A DNA stretch of 64,000 bases from Neobacillus sp. CF12. GTDB lineage: Bacteria; Bacillota; Bacilli; Bacillales; Cytobacillaceae. Under the pieces are notes generated by a model that saw only the letters and a list, made by a program, of their open reading frames with translations, did not search any database and was not told where the DNA came from. Positions 28,169-37,886 of the stretch are shown piece after piece. The DNA lies in contig NZ_JAUCEU010000007.1 in assembly GCF_030348765.1 (NCBI RefSeq), positions 5,429,501 through 5,493,500 on the forward strand. The letters run 5' to 3'. Position numbers and translations under genes: made by a program. Within the stretch, counting starts at the first letter, position 1; the number at the start of each line of letters is the position of its first letter.

Positions 28169-29399
28169 TCGATTAAAGATCGAAATGAAACATAATCATT
28201 CTTCCCAATGGCAATTAAAAATTCTTATTTTAACCTGGGAGTACCCTCCAAATCTTGTTGGTGGGCTCTCGAGGCATGTCCAGGGCCTTTCTGAACATTT
28301 ATCCCAACTTGGCCACCAGGTACATGTTGTCACAGCAGGGAATGGCGGTCTCCCTATGTTTGAAAAAATTAATGGTGTTTATGTCCATCGTGTTACTCCT
28401 CTAAACAATCAGGACGATAATTTTCTCACTTGGATAGCTGGTCTGAATTTAGCAATGAGTTTTAGGGTTATAAAAATTGCCGAGGAGATAAAGTTTGATA
28501 TCGTTCATGCCCACGATTGGCTTGTAGGGGCTGCAGCAATTTCGTTAAAAGAAGAACTGTCTATTCCCTTATTAACGACGATTCATGCTACGGAACATGG
28601 CAGGAATAATGGTATTCATACTGAAATACAACGCTTTATCCATGAAAAAGAGAGCCAGTTAATAACGCAGTCAAACCAAATAATTGTTTGTAGTCACTAT
28701 ATGAAAGAAGAACTTCTAACAAACTTCCATCTCCATGAGAAAAAAATGGCGATTGTTCCTAATGGTATTGAACTAAGTGAAGTTAAGGTAAATCCAAATG
28801 AAATTTTTCCATTTGTAAAGAACAGAAAGTATGTCTTTTCAGTGGGGAGAATGGTGAAGGAAAAGGGATTTGAAACGATTATAGAGGCAGCACAATTGGC
28901 AAAGGAAAGCAGAAGCGATGTTTATTTCGTTATCGCTGGCAAAGGACCAATGCTCGAAAGATACCGAAAAATGGTAAGAGAGAAACAAGTAGACCAATAC
29001 GTGGCTTTTATTGGTTATGTTACGGACGAGCAAAGAAATGCCCTTCTTGTAAACAGTGAAATCGCTCTATTTCCAAGCTTATATGAACCTTTTGGAATTG
29101 TTGCTCTTGAAGCGATGATTCATGCTAAACCAACAATTGTTTCAGAAACCGGCGGGCTAAAAGGAATTATCATGGATAAGCAAACAGGCTTACTAATGGC
29201 TCCGGGAGATGCTAAGAGTCTTCTAGCTAATGTTAACTTTTTATTAAACAACCCCGTTAAGGCGAAGGAGATTGGTGAAAAAGGCAGGAAAATCGTTAAG
29301 GGACTTTATGGCTGGAAAAGAATTGCTTCACAAACAGTAAAAGTTATCGAAGATATGCTGTTAAATACACGAGCAAATGTGAATGAAAAGGCAAGATAA
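28161..29399 (+). CDS. GT4-family glycosyltransferase (glycogen synthase-like)
   Basis: 412 aa from ATG 28161, with GGAG 7 nt upstream. GT-B fold: N-terminal LTWEYPPNLVGGLSRHVQGL with the GGL nucleotide-sugar loop, DIVHAHDWL, then the C-terminal donor domain with SVGRMVKEKGFE and the EX7E motif (EPFGIVALEAMIHAKPTIVSETGG). The closest families are glycosyl transferase family 4 and starch/glycogen synthase-like enzymes. The acceptor and product are not predictable. Coupled to the DUF4912 gene; a dispersed repeat follows. Confidence 0.88.
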   Translation: MDDRLKIEMKHNHSSQWQLKILILTWEYPPNLVGGLSRHVQGLSEHLSQLGHQVHVVTAGNGGLPMFEKINGVYVHRVTPLNNQDDNFLTWIAGLNLAMSFRVIKIAEEIKFDIVHAHDWLVGAAAISLKEELSIPLLTTIHATEHGRNNGIHTEIQRFIHEKESQLITQSNQIIVCSHYMKEELLTNFHLHEKKMAIVPNGIELSEVKVNPNEIFPFVKNRKYVFSVGRMVKEKGFETIIEAAQLAKESRSDVYFVIAGKGPMLERYRKMVREKQVDQYVAFIGYVTDEQRNALLVNSEIALFPSLYEPFGIVALEAMIHAKPTIVSETGGLKGIIMDKQTGLLMAPGDAKSLLANVNFLLNNPVKAKEIGEKGRKIVKGLYGWKRIASQTVKVIEDMLLNTRANVNEKAR

Positions 29400-29433
29400 T
29401 AGGGAGATTGGTATACCTATGTATTACTTTTTT

Positions 29434-29581
29434 GTCTAGCGTCAGCGCCTAGGGGCTCTCAGGTCTAAGCCAATCCGTCAAGAAGGTTAAAGAACAACCT
29501 TCTCGCCGGCTCGTCTTTTGCCTGTCGCCCCTAGGAAAAATTGAACTGCATTTTTCCCTGTTCAAGGCGCTTTTGCATTTC
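29434..29581 (-). repeat. dispersed repeat, copy 2 (inverted orientation, 148 bp)
   Basis: Reverse complement of the 175-bp family. It retains the AGCGCCTAGGGGCT end, the AGAAGGTT/AACCTTCT stem and the GGGGCGACAGGC segment, and differs in the opposite arm. Confidence 0.85.
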
Positions 29582-29672
29582 TTTAAAATCACACTAGCAT
29601 TTCCTTTTGAAAAATGATATTATAGAAAAGTCGTATGAACGAACTAGCTTAATCGTTTGGAGGGAAATTAAC

Positions 29673-29822
29673 ATGCGTGTAAATATTACGTTAGCTTGCA
29701 CTGAGTGTGGAGATCGTAACTATATTTCAACAAAAAATAAACGTAACAACCCTGATCGTCTTGAGCTTAAGAAATATTGCCCAAGAGAAAAGCGTACAAC
29801 AGCACACCGTGAAACAAAATAA
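29673..29822 (+). CDS. rpmG: 50S ribosomal protein L33
   Basis: 49 aa, [12 protein letters not shown] start, ending HRETK, closely like Bacillus L33. It has the first CXXC pair (CTEC) but only one cysteine in the second half (KYCPREK), so the classical four-Cys zinc ribbon is incomplete. GGAGGG lies upstream of ATG 29673. It sits beside yqgN as rpmGA does in B. subtilis. Confidence 0.95.
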   Translation: MRVNITLACTECGDRNYISTKNKRNNPDRLELKKYCPREKRTTAHRETK

Positions 29823-29880
29823 GCAGTAGGGCTTCCTGCTGCTTTTTTTGTTGTCAAAAAATAAGGAGAATACGACAGAT

Positions 29881-30447
29881 ATGAATGAAAAAAACTTCAT
29901 ACGAAATGAAATGAAAGAAAGACTTTCAAAACTATCCAAACCTTACTATGAACATTACTCCTATAAAATTGCCACTAATCTTTATAATCATGAAGACTGG
30001 CAACAGTCAAAAGTAATCGGAATCACTGTTTCGAAGGAACCAGAAGTTGATACATATCAAATCATACGAAAAGCATGGGAGTCTGGAAAAGAAGTTGTTA
30101 TTCCAAAATGTCATCCAAAGAAAAAGGCGCTAACCTTCCATAAAATAACCAAGTTTTCGCAGTTAGAATCTGTTTTCTATGGATTATTCGAACCTATAAT
30201 AGAACAGACGATAGAGGTAAAACCTGAAAACATTGATCTATTGATTGTACCCGGATTAGCATATACAAATGAAGGATTTCGGTTAGGCTTTGGCGGGGGA
30301 TACTATGATCGCTATTTACCAGGATATAATGGGAAAACAATGGCTCTTGCCTTTCATTTCCAAGTTATATCCCAATTTGACATAGAGGAACATGATATCC
30401 CGGTCTCGAAAATTATCACAAATAACGAGGTAATAAATACAAAATGA
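29881..30447 (+). CDS. yqgN: 5-formyltetrahydrofolate cyclo-ligase
   Basis: 188 aa. Converts 5-formyl-THF to 5,10-methenyl-THF with ATP, recycling a stored folate. Signatures: the basic N-terminal RNEMKERL segment, the substrate site VIPKCHPKKKALTF, and the C-terminal Mg-ATP loop RLGFGGGYYDRYL. The start at ATG 29881 has AAGGAG 12 nt upstream. The stop overlaps the next start (ATGA). Confidence 0.94.
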   Translation: MNEKNFIRNEMKERLSKLSKPYYEHYSYKIATNLYNHEDWQQSKVIGITVSKEPEVDTYQIIRKAWESGKEVVIPKCHPKKKALTFHKITKFSQLESVFYGLFEPIIEQTIEVKPENIDLLIVPGLAYTNEGFRLGFGGGYYDRYLPGYNGKTMALAFHFQVISQFDIEEHDIPVSKIITNNEVINTK

Positions 30448-31229
30448 TTGAAACACTAATTGTTATCACTATTCTCATATTAGGCGGACTAGCAGGTTAT
30501 AAAGAACGGTCTTTAAGTATTAGTGGCGCAATCGCTGCCGTTTTCGTGGGTATAGCTGTCTTTTTGGGGGTTGGTGTTAAAGGACTAATCCTACTGGGAT
30601 TATTCTTTACAACTTCCAGCCTATGGTCAAAATACAAAAGTTCTGCAAAAGCAGAAATGGAAGAAAAGTTAGCGAAGGGATCGACTAGAGATTGGCGGCA
30701 AGTCCTAGCAAATGGTGGTTCAGCAGCATTGATAAGTATCATTTATTATTACAATCAAGACATTATTTGGCTGATTGGTTTTATTGTATGTCTTGCCAGT
30801 TCAAATTCAGATACATGGGCTTCCGAGGTTGGCTCGTTAAGTAAAACAAAACCCGTATACATACGTACCTTTAAGAGGATAGATAAAGGCACATCTGGTG
30901 CTGTTAGTTGGCTAGGAACTTTTGCTGGACTACTAGGGTCATTGTTAATTGCCCTGGTGGGTGCTTGGATATTTCAGTTGGAGGTAGATCACTTCTTTAT
31001 AATTTTCTTATTTGGTTTTTTAGGAAATATCTTCGATACTGTAATAGGCGCCTATTATCAGCAGGTTTATATCTGCAGCATATGTGGAATTGAAACGGAG
31101 AAAAAAGTCCACTGTCAAACAGCAGCCAGAAGAATAAAAGGCTATCATTTAGTGGATAATGATATGGTGAATTTTTTGTCAGGATTTAGCGCTGCCATCT
31201 TAGCGATGATGGTTCTTTATTATTTTTAA
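30444..31229 (+). CDS. DUF92 family integral membrane protein
   Basis: 261 aa with six or seven hydrophobic segments and the DUF92 signatures ASSNSDTWASEVGSL and KGTSGAVSWLGTFAG, followed by GNIFDTVIGAYYQ. Related to the TMEM19/VTE6 group, in which plant members act on phytyl phosphate; that function should not be transferred without test. Translationally coupled to yqgN. Confidence 0.88.
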   Translation: MIETLIVITILILGGLAGYKERSLSISGAIAAVFVGIAVFLGVGVKGLILLGLFFTTSSLWSKYKSSAKAEMEEKLAKGSTRDWRQVLANGGSAALISIIYYYNQDIIWLIGFIVCLASSNSDTWASEVGSLSKTKPVYIRTFKRIDKGTSGAVSWLGTFAGLLGSLLIALVGAWIFQLEVDHFFIIFLFGFLGNIFDTVIGAYYQQVYICSICGIETEKKVHCQTAARRIKGYHLVDNDMVNFLSGFSAAILAMMVLYYF

Positions 31230-31249
31230 CATACTAGCAAAGATTAATT

Positions 31250-32266
<1,017 letters not shown>

Positions 32267-32319
32267 ATAAATGGATAAAAACAGACTTTGATTCACACAA
32301 TATGGGTAGGAGGGATGAT

Positions 32320-32526
32320 ATGTCTCGTATGTTGACATCCATATTTATGATTGGGTCCATTGGCTATTTTGCATTCCGATTCAGATACCGGATTATTAAC
32401 CTGTTACTCAGGTCAGGCTGGATGCGTAGAATAGCTGTAGGCTCGTTCATGAGCTTTCCAGGTGTGAAAAATAAAATGATGCAGACTGTATTTGGCGGAT
32501 CTGCACAAAAACCATCTGAATGGTGA
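32320..32526 (+). CDS. small conserved basic membrane-associated protein (YqgO-like)
   Basis: 68 aa from ATG 32320, with GGAGGG 5 nt upstream. A short N-terminal hydrophobic stretch (SIFMIGSIGYFAF) is followed by RYRIINLLLRSGWMRRIAVG and the KNKMMQTVFGG end. The position between ldh and the rhomboid gene resembles B. subtilis yqgO. Function unknown. The terminator stem overlaps its last codons. Confidence 0.72.
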   Translation: MSRMLTSIFMIGSIGYFAFRFRYRIINLLLRSGWMRRIAVGSFMSFPGVKNKMMQTVFGGSAQKPSEW

Positions 32527-32546
32527 AAACCTCAGATGGTTTTTTT
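32507..32546 (+). terminator. intrinsic terminator overlapping the end of the yqgO-like gene
   Basis: ACCATCTGA (32511-32519) pairs with TCAGATGGT (32532-32540), extended by A/T pairs, followed by seven Ts. Confidence 0.85.
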
Positions 32547-32651
32547 GTTTAATAAGATGACTTATGTTTCGTAATGATTTACCTTGATAATCGTTTATAA
32601 TAATTACAACTAGTGAAAAATATCTAAGGTAGAAGTTCTATATAGAAAGTA

Positions 32652-34220
32652 GTGGGGGTATTGAATTATAAAGAGGATTATGTTTTTTGGAGATTGGCTA
32701 ATTACTTTATTGCAGAGCAAGGGTACCGAATTATTCAATTATTTGAAAATCAAAAAGAATTATGGCTCGAGAAATTAGAAAATAATAAAAACCCGATATT
32801 ACGGTTGTTACGTCAGGATTTAGACTGGAGTAACTCCATGCAAAGAGATATTGAATTTACTGCCTCAAATGGTGAAAAGATCCGAAAACAGATTGGACGT
32901 GGAGAGCTATCGGTTGTAAATATTTATATAAGTCAATTTCCTCCGGTTGATGAATACGAATATCGGCTGAAAAGTCCATATATCTTTCCAAATGGGAATA
33001 AAACGAGTGTGAGTTCAGTATTATTGACTAGAGATCAGTACGATTCAGGATTTAAAGTTTTATCAACAATACTTGAAAGGGAAGTTTCCTTCCCGATACA
33101 TGACACATATTCTGAGCAAGAGGTTGTTTCTGAAAAGAAGGCAGCTTTAGATTCAGCTGTAAAAAAGGAAAAATCAGAAAGAGCAGCTTTTGCTAATGGA
33201 AGGCCTTTTTTTACATATGCTTTTATGATCATTCAGATTGCCATATTTCTTTTTTTAGAAATCCAAGGGGGAAGTACCAATAACACTACATTAATAAAAT
33301 ATGGAGCTAAATATAATTTTTATATTTATGACGGAGAATGGTGGCGATTCATCACACCTATCTTTCTACATATAGGTTTAATGCATTTGGCAATGAACAC
33401 TTTCTCTTTGTATTATTTAGGTACGGCTATTGAAAAAATGTACGGTAGTTTCCGGTATCTAGTCATTTACCTTTTTGCTGGAGTGACTGGGGTTATTGCT
33501 AGTTTTCTATTTAGTCAAAGTGTTTCAGCAGGTGCAAGTGGGGCCATATACGGCTGCTTTGGTGCTTTGCTCTATTTTGGAATTACGTATCCAAAATTAT
33601 TCTCCCGAACAATGGGTGCTAGTGTAATAGGTATCCTAGTTATTAATCTTATCATCAGCTTTACGATCCCGGGCATTGACGAAGCAGGTCATTTAGGTGG
33701 TTTAGCTGGGGGCTTTTTGGCAGCCGGAATCGTGCAGTTTCCTAAAAAGAAGAAGCCATATTTACAAACTCTATTTTTCGTTATGTCCTGTGCAATCGTT
33801 TGGGGATCATTAACCTATGCGTTTAGCGATAAGGTGAAGGCAAGGGATGAAAGTTATATATTGGTGGTTCAAGACTATGTGTATAATGAAAATTATGATG
33901 AAGCCTATAATGTTTTAAAAAGAGTTGAGAAAATCACAAAGAACCCTCCTGCCCAATTCTACTTTTCATTATCCATTGTTGAAACTAGAAAGGGCATGCT
34001 GAATGACGGAAAAGGTCATTTACAAAAAGCAATTCAACTAGAGCCCAACTTTCCTGATGCCTATTACTATTTAGCGTTAATTTGCTTGGAGGAAGGTGAC
34101 TTAGAACAAGCAAAGATGAATGCAGAGAAAGCAGTAGAATTAATGCCTGAGCAAAGAGAATACTCGGAACTAGTCCAGGAAATTAATCGTCTTCTCCCAT
34201 CATTTGACGGAGGAGAATAG
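32652..34220 (+). CDS. yqgP: rhomboid intramembrane serine protease with TPR tail (YqgP/GluP)
   Basis: About 520 aa. A cytosolic N-terminal region (1-185), then a rhomboid domain with seven membrane segments, the ILHIGLMHLAMNT-type loop, catalytic Ser in GASGAIYG and His in EAGHLGGLAGG, and C-terminal TPR repeats (about 400-515). This layout is that of B. subtilis YqgP, an intramembrane protease that cleaves membrane substrates such as a magnesium transporter. GTG 32652 is used; TTG 32661 (MNYKEDYVFW) is an equally plausible start since neither has an ideal ribosome site. The 3' end overlaps the convergent gene by 38 bp. Confidence 0.92.
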   Translation: MGVLNYKEDYVFWRLANYFIAEQGYRIIQLFENQKELWLEKLENNKNPILRLLRQDLDWSNSMQRDIEFTASNGEKIRKQIGRGELSVVNIYISQFPPVDEYEYRLKSPYIFPNGNKTSVSSVLLTRDQYDSGFKVLSTILEREVSFPIHDTYSEQEVVSEKKAALDSAVKKEKSERAAFANGRPFFTYAFMIIQIAIFLFLEIQGGSTNNTTLIKYGAKYNFYIYDGEWWRFITPIFLHIGLMHLAMNTFSLYYLGTAIEKMYGSFRYLVIYLFAGVTGVIASFLFSQSVSAGASGAIYGCFGALLYFGITYPKLFSRTMGASVIGILVINLIISFTIPGIDEAGHLGGLAGGFLAAGIVQFPKKKKPYLQTLFFVMSCAIVWGSLTYAFSDKVKARDESYILVVQDYVYNENYDEAYNVLKRVEKITKNPPAQFYFSLSIVETRKGMLNDGKGHLQKAIQLEPNFPDAYYYLALICLEEGDLEQAKMNAEKAVELMPEQREYSELVQEINRLLPSFDGGE

Positions 34221-35016
34221 GTTCAGCGGAACTTGTTTCAGTTAATACCAATAGATGTGTTTTATCATTTGCGATTAATATAAGCGGAAGGGTACTGCCT
34301 TTAGGGTTTTCAATGGTGCCATCTGCTTTTTTTATTCCGAGAATATAATTTTTATATAAGCCCTCCCAAAGGTTTCCTACAATCGTTCCAGTCTCTGATT
34401 TTGTAAAACCTGGTAAGGTATCCTTGGCCAGTTCATTAAATTGGCTGAGGGGAAAAGCCTGATAGTTGCTCAAATTAATCGAGAAGTGGCGCAAAGCTTT
34501 ATTCCAGTTAAGTTGAAGCATTCTTTCTGTCTGTTCGTCTAATTGTTTCTTCATATTTGCTTCAACTGCTTGTGATGTAATGAAGTATAGTTGAGCCGAT
34601 GACATTGCTTGCGAACTGAAAATTTGATTGTCATTTTCATGAAGCTCGGCATGATGAAAGGTAATAGCTTGTAAAAGTACACTTTCGCCCAGAGTGATTC
34701 TTTTTTCCTGATCAATTATTGCGGTATTCTGCTTCCAATTCCAAAGTTCATCGATAAGGCGTCCGTTTGCATATAATAGAGCAGCATCTTGCCTGAGATA
34801 GGCTTTCTGATCCAAAGTGGAGTGTTCCTTCCAAACGATTGTGTTAGCAGGCTTATTCATCACTGTAAGTGTGGTCTGTGCTGTTTTAAAGGTGACCTTT
34901 GGGTCAATCGGGAAATACGTAATACTTTCCTGTACTTTCGGATTTTTATACTGATGTATCGAAAAAGCTAGAATAACGAGAATAAAACCGACAAGGACCA
35001 AGTACATTTTCTTCAT
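34183..35016 (-). CDS. hypothetical protein with N-terminal membrane anchor
   Basis: 277 aa. One hydrophobic segment at residues 5-20 is followed by a hydrophilic, mixed alpha/beta chain, probably extracytoplasmic. A GGTGGGATTAG ribosome site precedes ATG 35016. I recognise no domain. It overlaps the convergent rhomboid gene by 38 bp at the 3' ends, so neither has space for a separate terminator. Confidence 0.75.
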   Translation of the reverse strand: MKKMYLVLVGFILVILAFSIHQYKNPKVQESITYFPIDPKVTFKTAQTTLTVMNKPANTIVWKEHSTLDQKAYLRQDAALLYANGRLIDELWNWKQNTAIIDQEKRITLGESVLLQAITFHHAELHENDNQIFSSQAMSSAQLYFITSQAVEANMKKQLDEQTERMLQLNWNKALRHFSINLSNYQAFPLSQFNELAKDTLPGFTKSETGTIVGNLWEGLYKNYILGIKKADGTIENPKGSTLPLILIANDKTHLLVLTETSSAEPILLRQMMGEDD

Positions 35017-35201
35017 CTAATCCCACCTTCTATATTACTATCAGAAAAAGATAGATATATTAATGTTATATGGGGACTATTGGCTGGACATGCCAGAATC
35101 TTGTGTTTAAATTTGCTTAGCAAGAACCTCTTGAGGGAGGATAAGCGTTAGGGTATACTTTATTTGTACTGTTTCTCATTCTTAAGTAAGAGGGCTAAAA
35201 C

Positions 35202-35423
35202 ATGAAGTCAATTTATGATATTCAACAGTTTTTAAAGCAATTTGGAACGATTATTTATATTGGTGACCGAATTGCTGACCTTGAATTAATGGAGTCAGAG
35301 GTAAGAGATTTATATCAGGCTCAGCTAATTGAACCAAAAGAATACTCGACTGCGCTTTTAATTCTAAGACACGAAATTAGATTCTTAAGAGAAAAAGAAG
35401 AAAAAGAAGAAAAAGATAGGTGA
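35202..35423 (+). CDS. yqgQ: YqgQ family protein (DUF910)
   Basis: 73 aa, three-helix protein (IYDIQQFLKQFG, DRIADLELMESEVRDLYQ) with a charged, lysine/glutamate C-terminus. The family is always next to glucokinase in Bacillus, and here its end overlaps glcK, but its role is unknown. GTAAGAGGG serves as ribosome site. Confidence 0.9.
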   Translation: MKSIYDIQQFLKQFGTIIYIGDRIADLELMESEVRDLYQAQLIEPKEYSTALLILRHEIRFLREKEEKEEKDR

Positions 35424-35428
35424 TTACA

Positions 35429-36403
35429 TTGTCAGAACAATGGATAGTAGGTGTTGACCTTGGCGGGACAACAACCAAATTAGCTTTTATTAATCTGAAC
35501 GGGGAAATCCTTCATAAGTGGGAGATACCTACAGATAATTCAGATGAAGGTCAAAATATTACTACAAATATTGCAAATGCAATAGATTCAAAACTAGTAG
35601 AGCTTAAGGAGCAGAAAGCTAAACTAATTGGAATTGGCATGGGTGCACCTGGACCGATAGATAATGAGAAGGGTGTTGTCTTAAATGTCGTTAACTTGGG
35701 ATGGAAGGATAACTTTCCATTACAAGAAAGTCTGCATTCATTAACCGACTTGCCAGTTGAGATTGAGAACGACGCAAACTGTGCAGCATTAGGTGAAATG
35801 TGGGATGGTGCCGGCAGTGGTGCACGAGACCTAGTGTGTGTGACACTCGGAACTGGTGTAGGCGGTGGTGTAATCGCTAATGGTAATATTGTTCGCGGTA
35901 TTAATGGCGCTGCTGGAGAGATAGGTCATATAACGTCTAAACCTTTTGGTGGAGCACCATGTAACTGCGGAAAGTCTGGTTGTCTTGAAACAATTGCTTC
36001 AGCAACAGGCATTGTTCGATTAGCAGAGGATGAATTTTCAAATGCAGAAGCAAAGGGGCAATTAGCCTTAATTTTTGCTGAAAATGGAAGAGTGACAGCC
36101 AAGGATGTTTTTGATTGTGCTCGTAAGGGTGATGAATTGGCTAAAAAATTAGTAGATGAAGTCGCCTTTCATCTAGGTTTTGCTCTGGCGAATATTGCTA
36201 ATACCTTGAACCCTGAGAAGATTGTTCTCGGTGGTGGTGTCTCGCGTGCAGGAGATATTTTATTAGATGCAGTAAAAGAAAACTTCTCTATGTATGCATT
36301 CTCTGCGGTAAGAGAGTCTACTACCCTTGCGCTAGCGACACTAGGAAATGATGCTGGTGTTATTGGGGCGGCCTGGCTGATAAAAAATAAACTATCCATA
36401 TAG
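35429..36403 (+). CDS. glcK: ROK-family glucokinase
   Basis: 324 aa, phosphorylates glucose to glucose 6-phosphate. ATP loop VDLGGTTTKLAF, catalytic Asp in ENDANCAALGE, LGTGVGGG and the ROK zinc cluster CNCGKSGCLE are seen. TTG 35429 is chosen because AGGTGA is 5 nt upstream and the product (MSEQWIVGVDLGG) matches B. subtilis GlcK; GTG 35420 is the alternative. In an operon with yqgQ; terminator follows. Confidence 0.94.
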   Translation: MSEQWIVGVDLGGTTTKLAFINLNGEILHKWEIPTDNSDEGQNITTNIANAIDSKLVELKEQKAKLIGIGMGAPGPIDNEKGVVLNVVNLGWKDNFPLQESLHSLTDLPVEIENDANCAALGEMWDGAGSGARDLVCVTLGTGVGGGVIANGNIVRGINGAAGEIGHITSKPFGGAPCNCGKSGCLETIASATGIVRLAEDEFSNAEAKGQLALIFAENGRVTAKDVFDCARKGDELAKKLVDEVAFHLGFALANIANTLNPEKIVLGGGVSRAGDILLDAVKENFSMYAFSAVRESTTLALATLGNDAGVIGAAWLIKNKLSI

Positions 36404-36415
36404 GGAACTTTTTTG

Positions 36416-36442
36416 AAAAACCTGCTAATCTGCAGGTTTTTT
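36416..36442 (+). terminator. intrinsic terminator after glcK
   Basis: AAAACCTGC (36417-36425) pairs with GCAGGTTTT (36432-36440), then Ts. Confidence 0.88.
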
Positions 36443-36505
36443 GTTTTACTCATTTTCTCCGTCCATCCATCATATGATTTTTATGATGGAAGGAGGGAGA
36501 AAAAT

Positions 36506-37693
36506 ATGGAATTTCGAGTCCGTGAAGGTGACTCCTATACGTATTATAGTCAATTATTTATGATTCCACCGGAACTCATTATCGATTCAAACGAGAACGT
36601 AAATCCATCAAACTTAAAATCTGGTACAAAAATATTTATTCCAGGGTATGTTTCTGTTCCATATACAATACAAGAAGAGGATACTTTATGGAAGATTGCT
36701 AATACAAAAAATTCAACACTGGATGCCATCATGATTATAAATCAAATGCAAGATCCTAATCAACTAAAGCCAGGTGAAATCCTTTATCTTCCGGAACGCA
36801 TCACAGAGGATACTGTTCATTCTAAATTACCCTATGGTTCAGGGATATTATTGAAGCAAATCAAGACTCTTAAGAAGTTATATCCCTTTATACGTCTGAA
36901 TTCAATAGGTACTAGCGTTATGGGAAAGCCAATTCAAGAAATTCGAATTGGAAAGGGATTGAAAAAGGTTCATATGAATGCCTCTTTTCATGCGAATGAA
37001 TGGATTACAACGATGGTTTTAATGAACCTTGTAAATCGATACCTGGTTTCACTAACGAATCGAAGTACGCTTAGAGGTATAAATGCAATTAATTTATATA
37101 ATGAGACTGAACTATCCATTGTTCCAATGGTAAATCCAGACGGGGTAGACCTAGTATTAAATGGACCCCCATCAGACAAACGAGAAAAGGTTTTGATGAT
37201 GAATGAAGGAAGCAATGAATTCGTACATTGGAAGGCAAATATTAGAGGAGTAGACTTAAATAATCAATACCCTGCAAATTGGGAGATTGAGCAGGAGAGG
37301 AAGGTACCAAAATCTCCTGCGCCAAGAGATTTTCCGGGTAAGTCCTCCTTATCAGAACCTGAGGCAATTGCTATGGCCGAATTAATAAAAAACAATCAAT
37401 TTGATCGAATTTTAGCCTTTCATACCCAAGGAGAAGAGTTTTATTGGGGATATGAAGGTTTTGAACCTCCAGAATCGGAAATTCTAGCTAAGGAATTTGA
37501 ACGGGTGAGTGGATACAAGGCGATTCGAAATGTTGATAGTCATGCAGGTTTCAAGGATTGGTTTATTCAGGAATATAAACGCCCAGGTTTTACAATCGAA
37601 CTTGGGAGAGGAATAAATCCATTGCCCTTATCACAATATAAAGATATTTTCCAAAAAGTTGAGGGGATATTTCTAGCCTCACTTTATTTGTAA
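36506..37693 (+). CDS. yqgT: LysM-M14 peptidase (gamma-D-glutamyl-L-diamino acid endopeptidase, YqgT)
   Basis: 395 aa from ATG 36506 with GGAGGGAG upstream. Two LysM peptidoglycan-binding modules (about 1-50 and 52-100), then a zinc carboxypeptidase M14 domain with ligands in FHANEW (HXXE) and a later His in AFHTQGEE, plus catalytic Glu in TIELGRG. Family members cut the D-Glu to diaminopimelate bond of wall peptides. No classical signal peptide is visible, suggesting action inside the cell or in the spore compartment. Confidence 0.92.
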   Translation: MEFRVREGDSYTYYSQLFMIPPELIIDSNENVNPSNLKSGTKIFIPGYVSVPYTIQEEDTLWKIANTKNSTLDAIMIINQMQDPNQLKPGEILYLPERITEDTVHSKLPYGSGILLKQIKTLKKLYPFIRLNSIGTSVMGKPIQEIRIGKGLKKVHMNASFHANEWITTMVLMNLVNRYLVSLTNRSTLRGINAINLYNETELSIVPMVNPDGVDLVLNGPPSDKREKVLMMNEGSNEFVHWKANIRGVDLNNQYPANWEIEQERKVPKSPAPRDFPGKSSLSEPEAIAMAELIKNNQFDRILAFHTQGEEFYWGYEGFEPPESEILAKEFERVSGYKAIRNVDSHAGFKDWFIQEYKRPGFTIELGRGINPLPLSQYKDIFQKVEGIFLASLYL

Positions 37694-37768
37694 ATAGTTA
37701 TAGAGACAACTTGTAAAATGATACTGTTGACATTAAAATAAACTATTGTGTTGGTTATTTAAAAATAA

Positions 37769-37795
37769 AAAAAGTCGTAAGTATGCGACTTTTTT
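37769..37795 (+). terminator. intrinsic terminator after yqgT
   Basis: AAAAAGTCG (37769-37777) pairs with CGACTTTTT (37786-37794), followed by Ts. Confidence 0.85.
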
Positions 37796-37886
37796 CTTAT
37801 TTTTACAATGATTCTGTAAATTTTGAAACATTTTTGTTAAGAAAACGTACTAATTATTGAGTAGAAAAAAGGAGGGGAGGAGAAAA

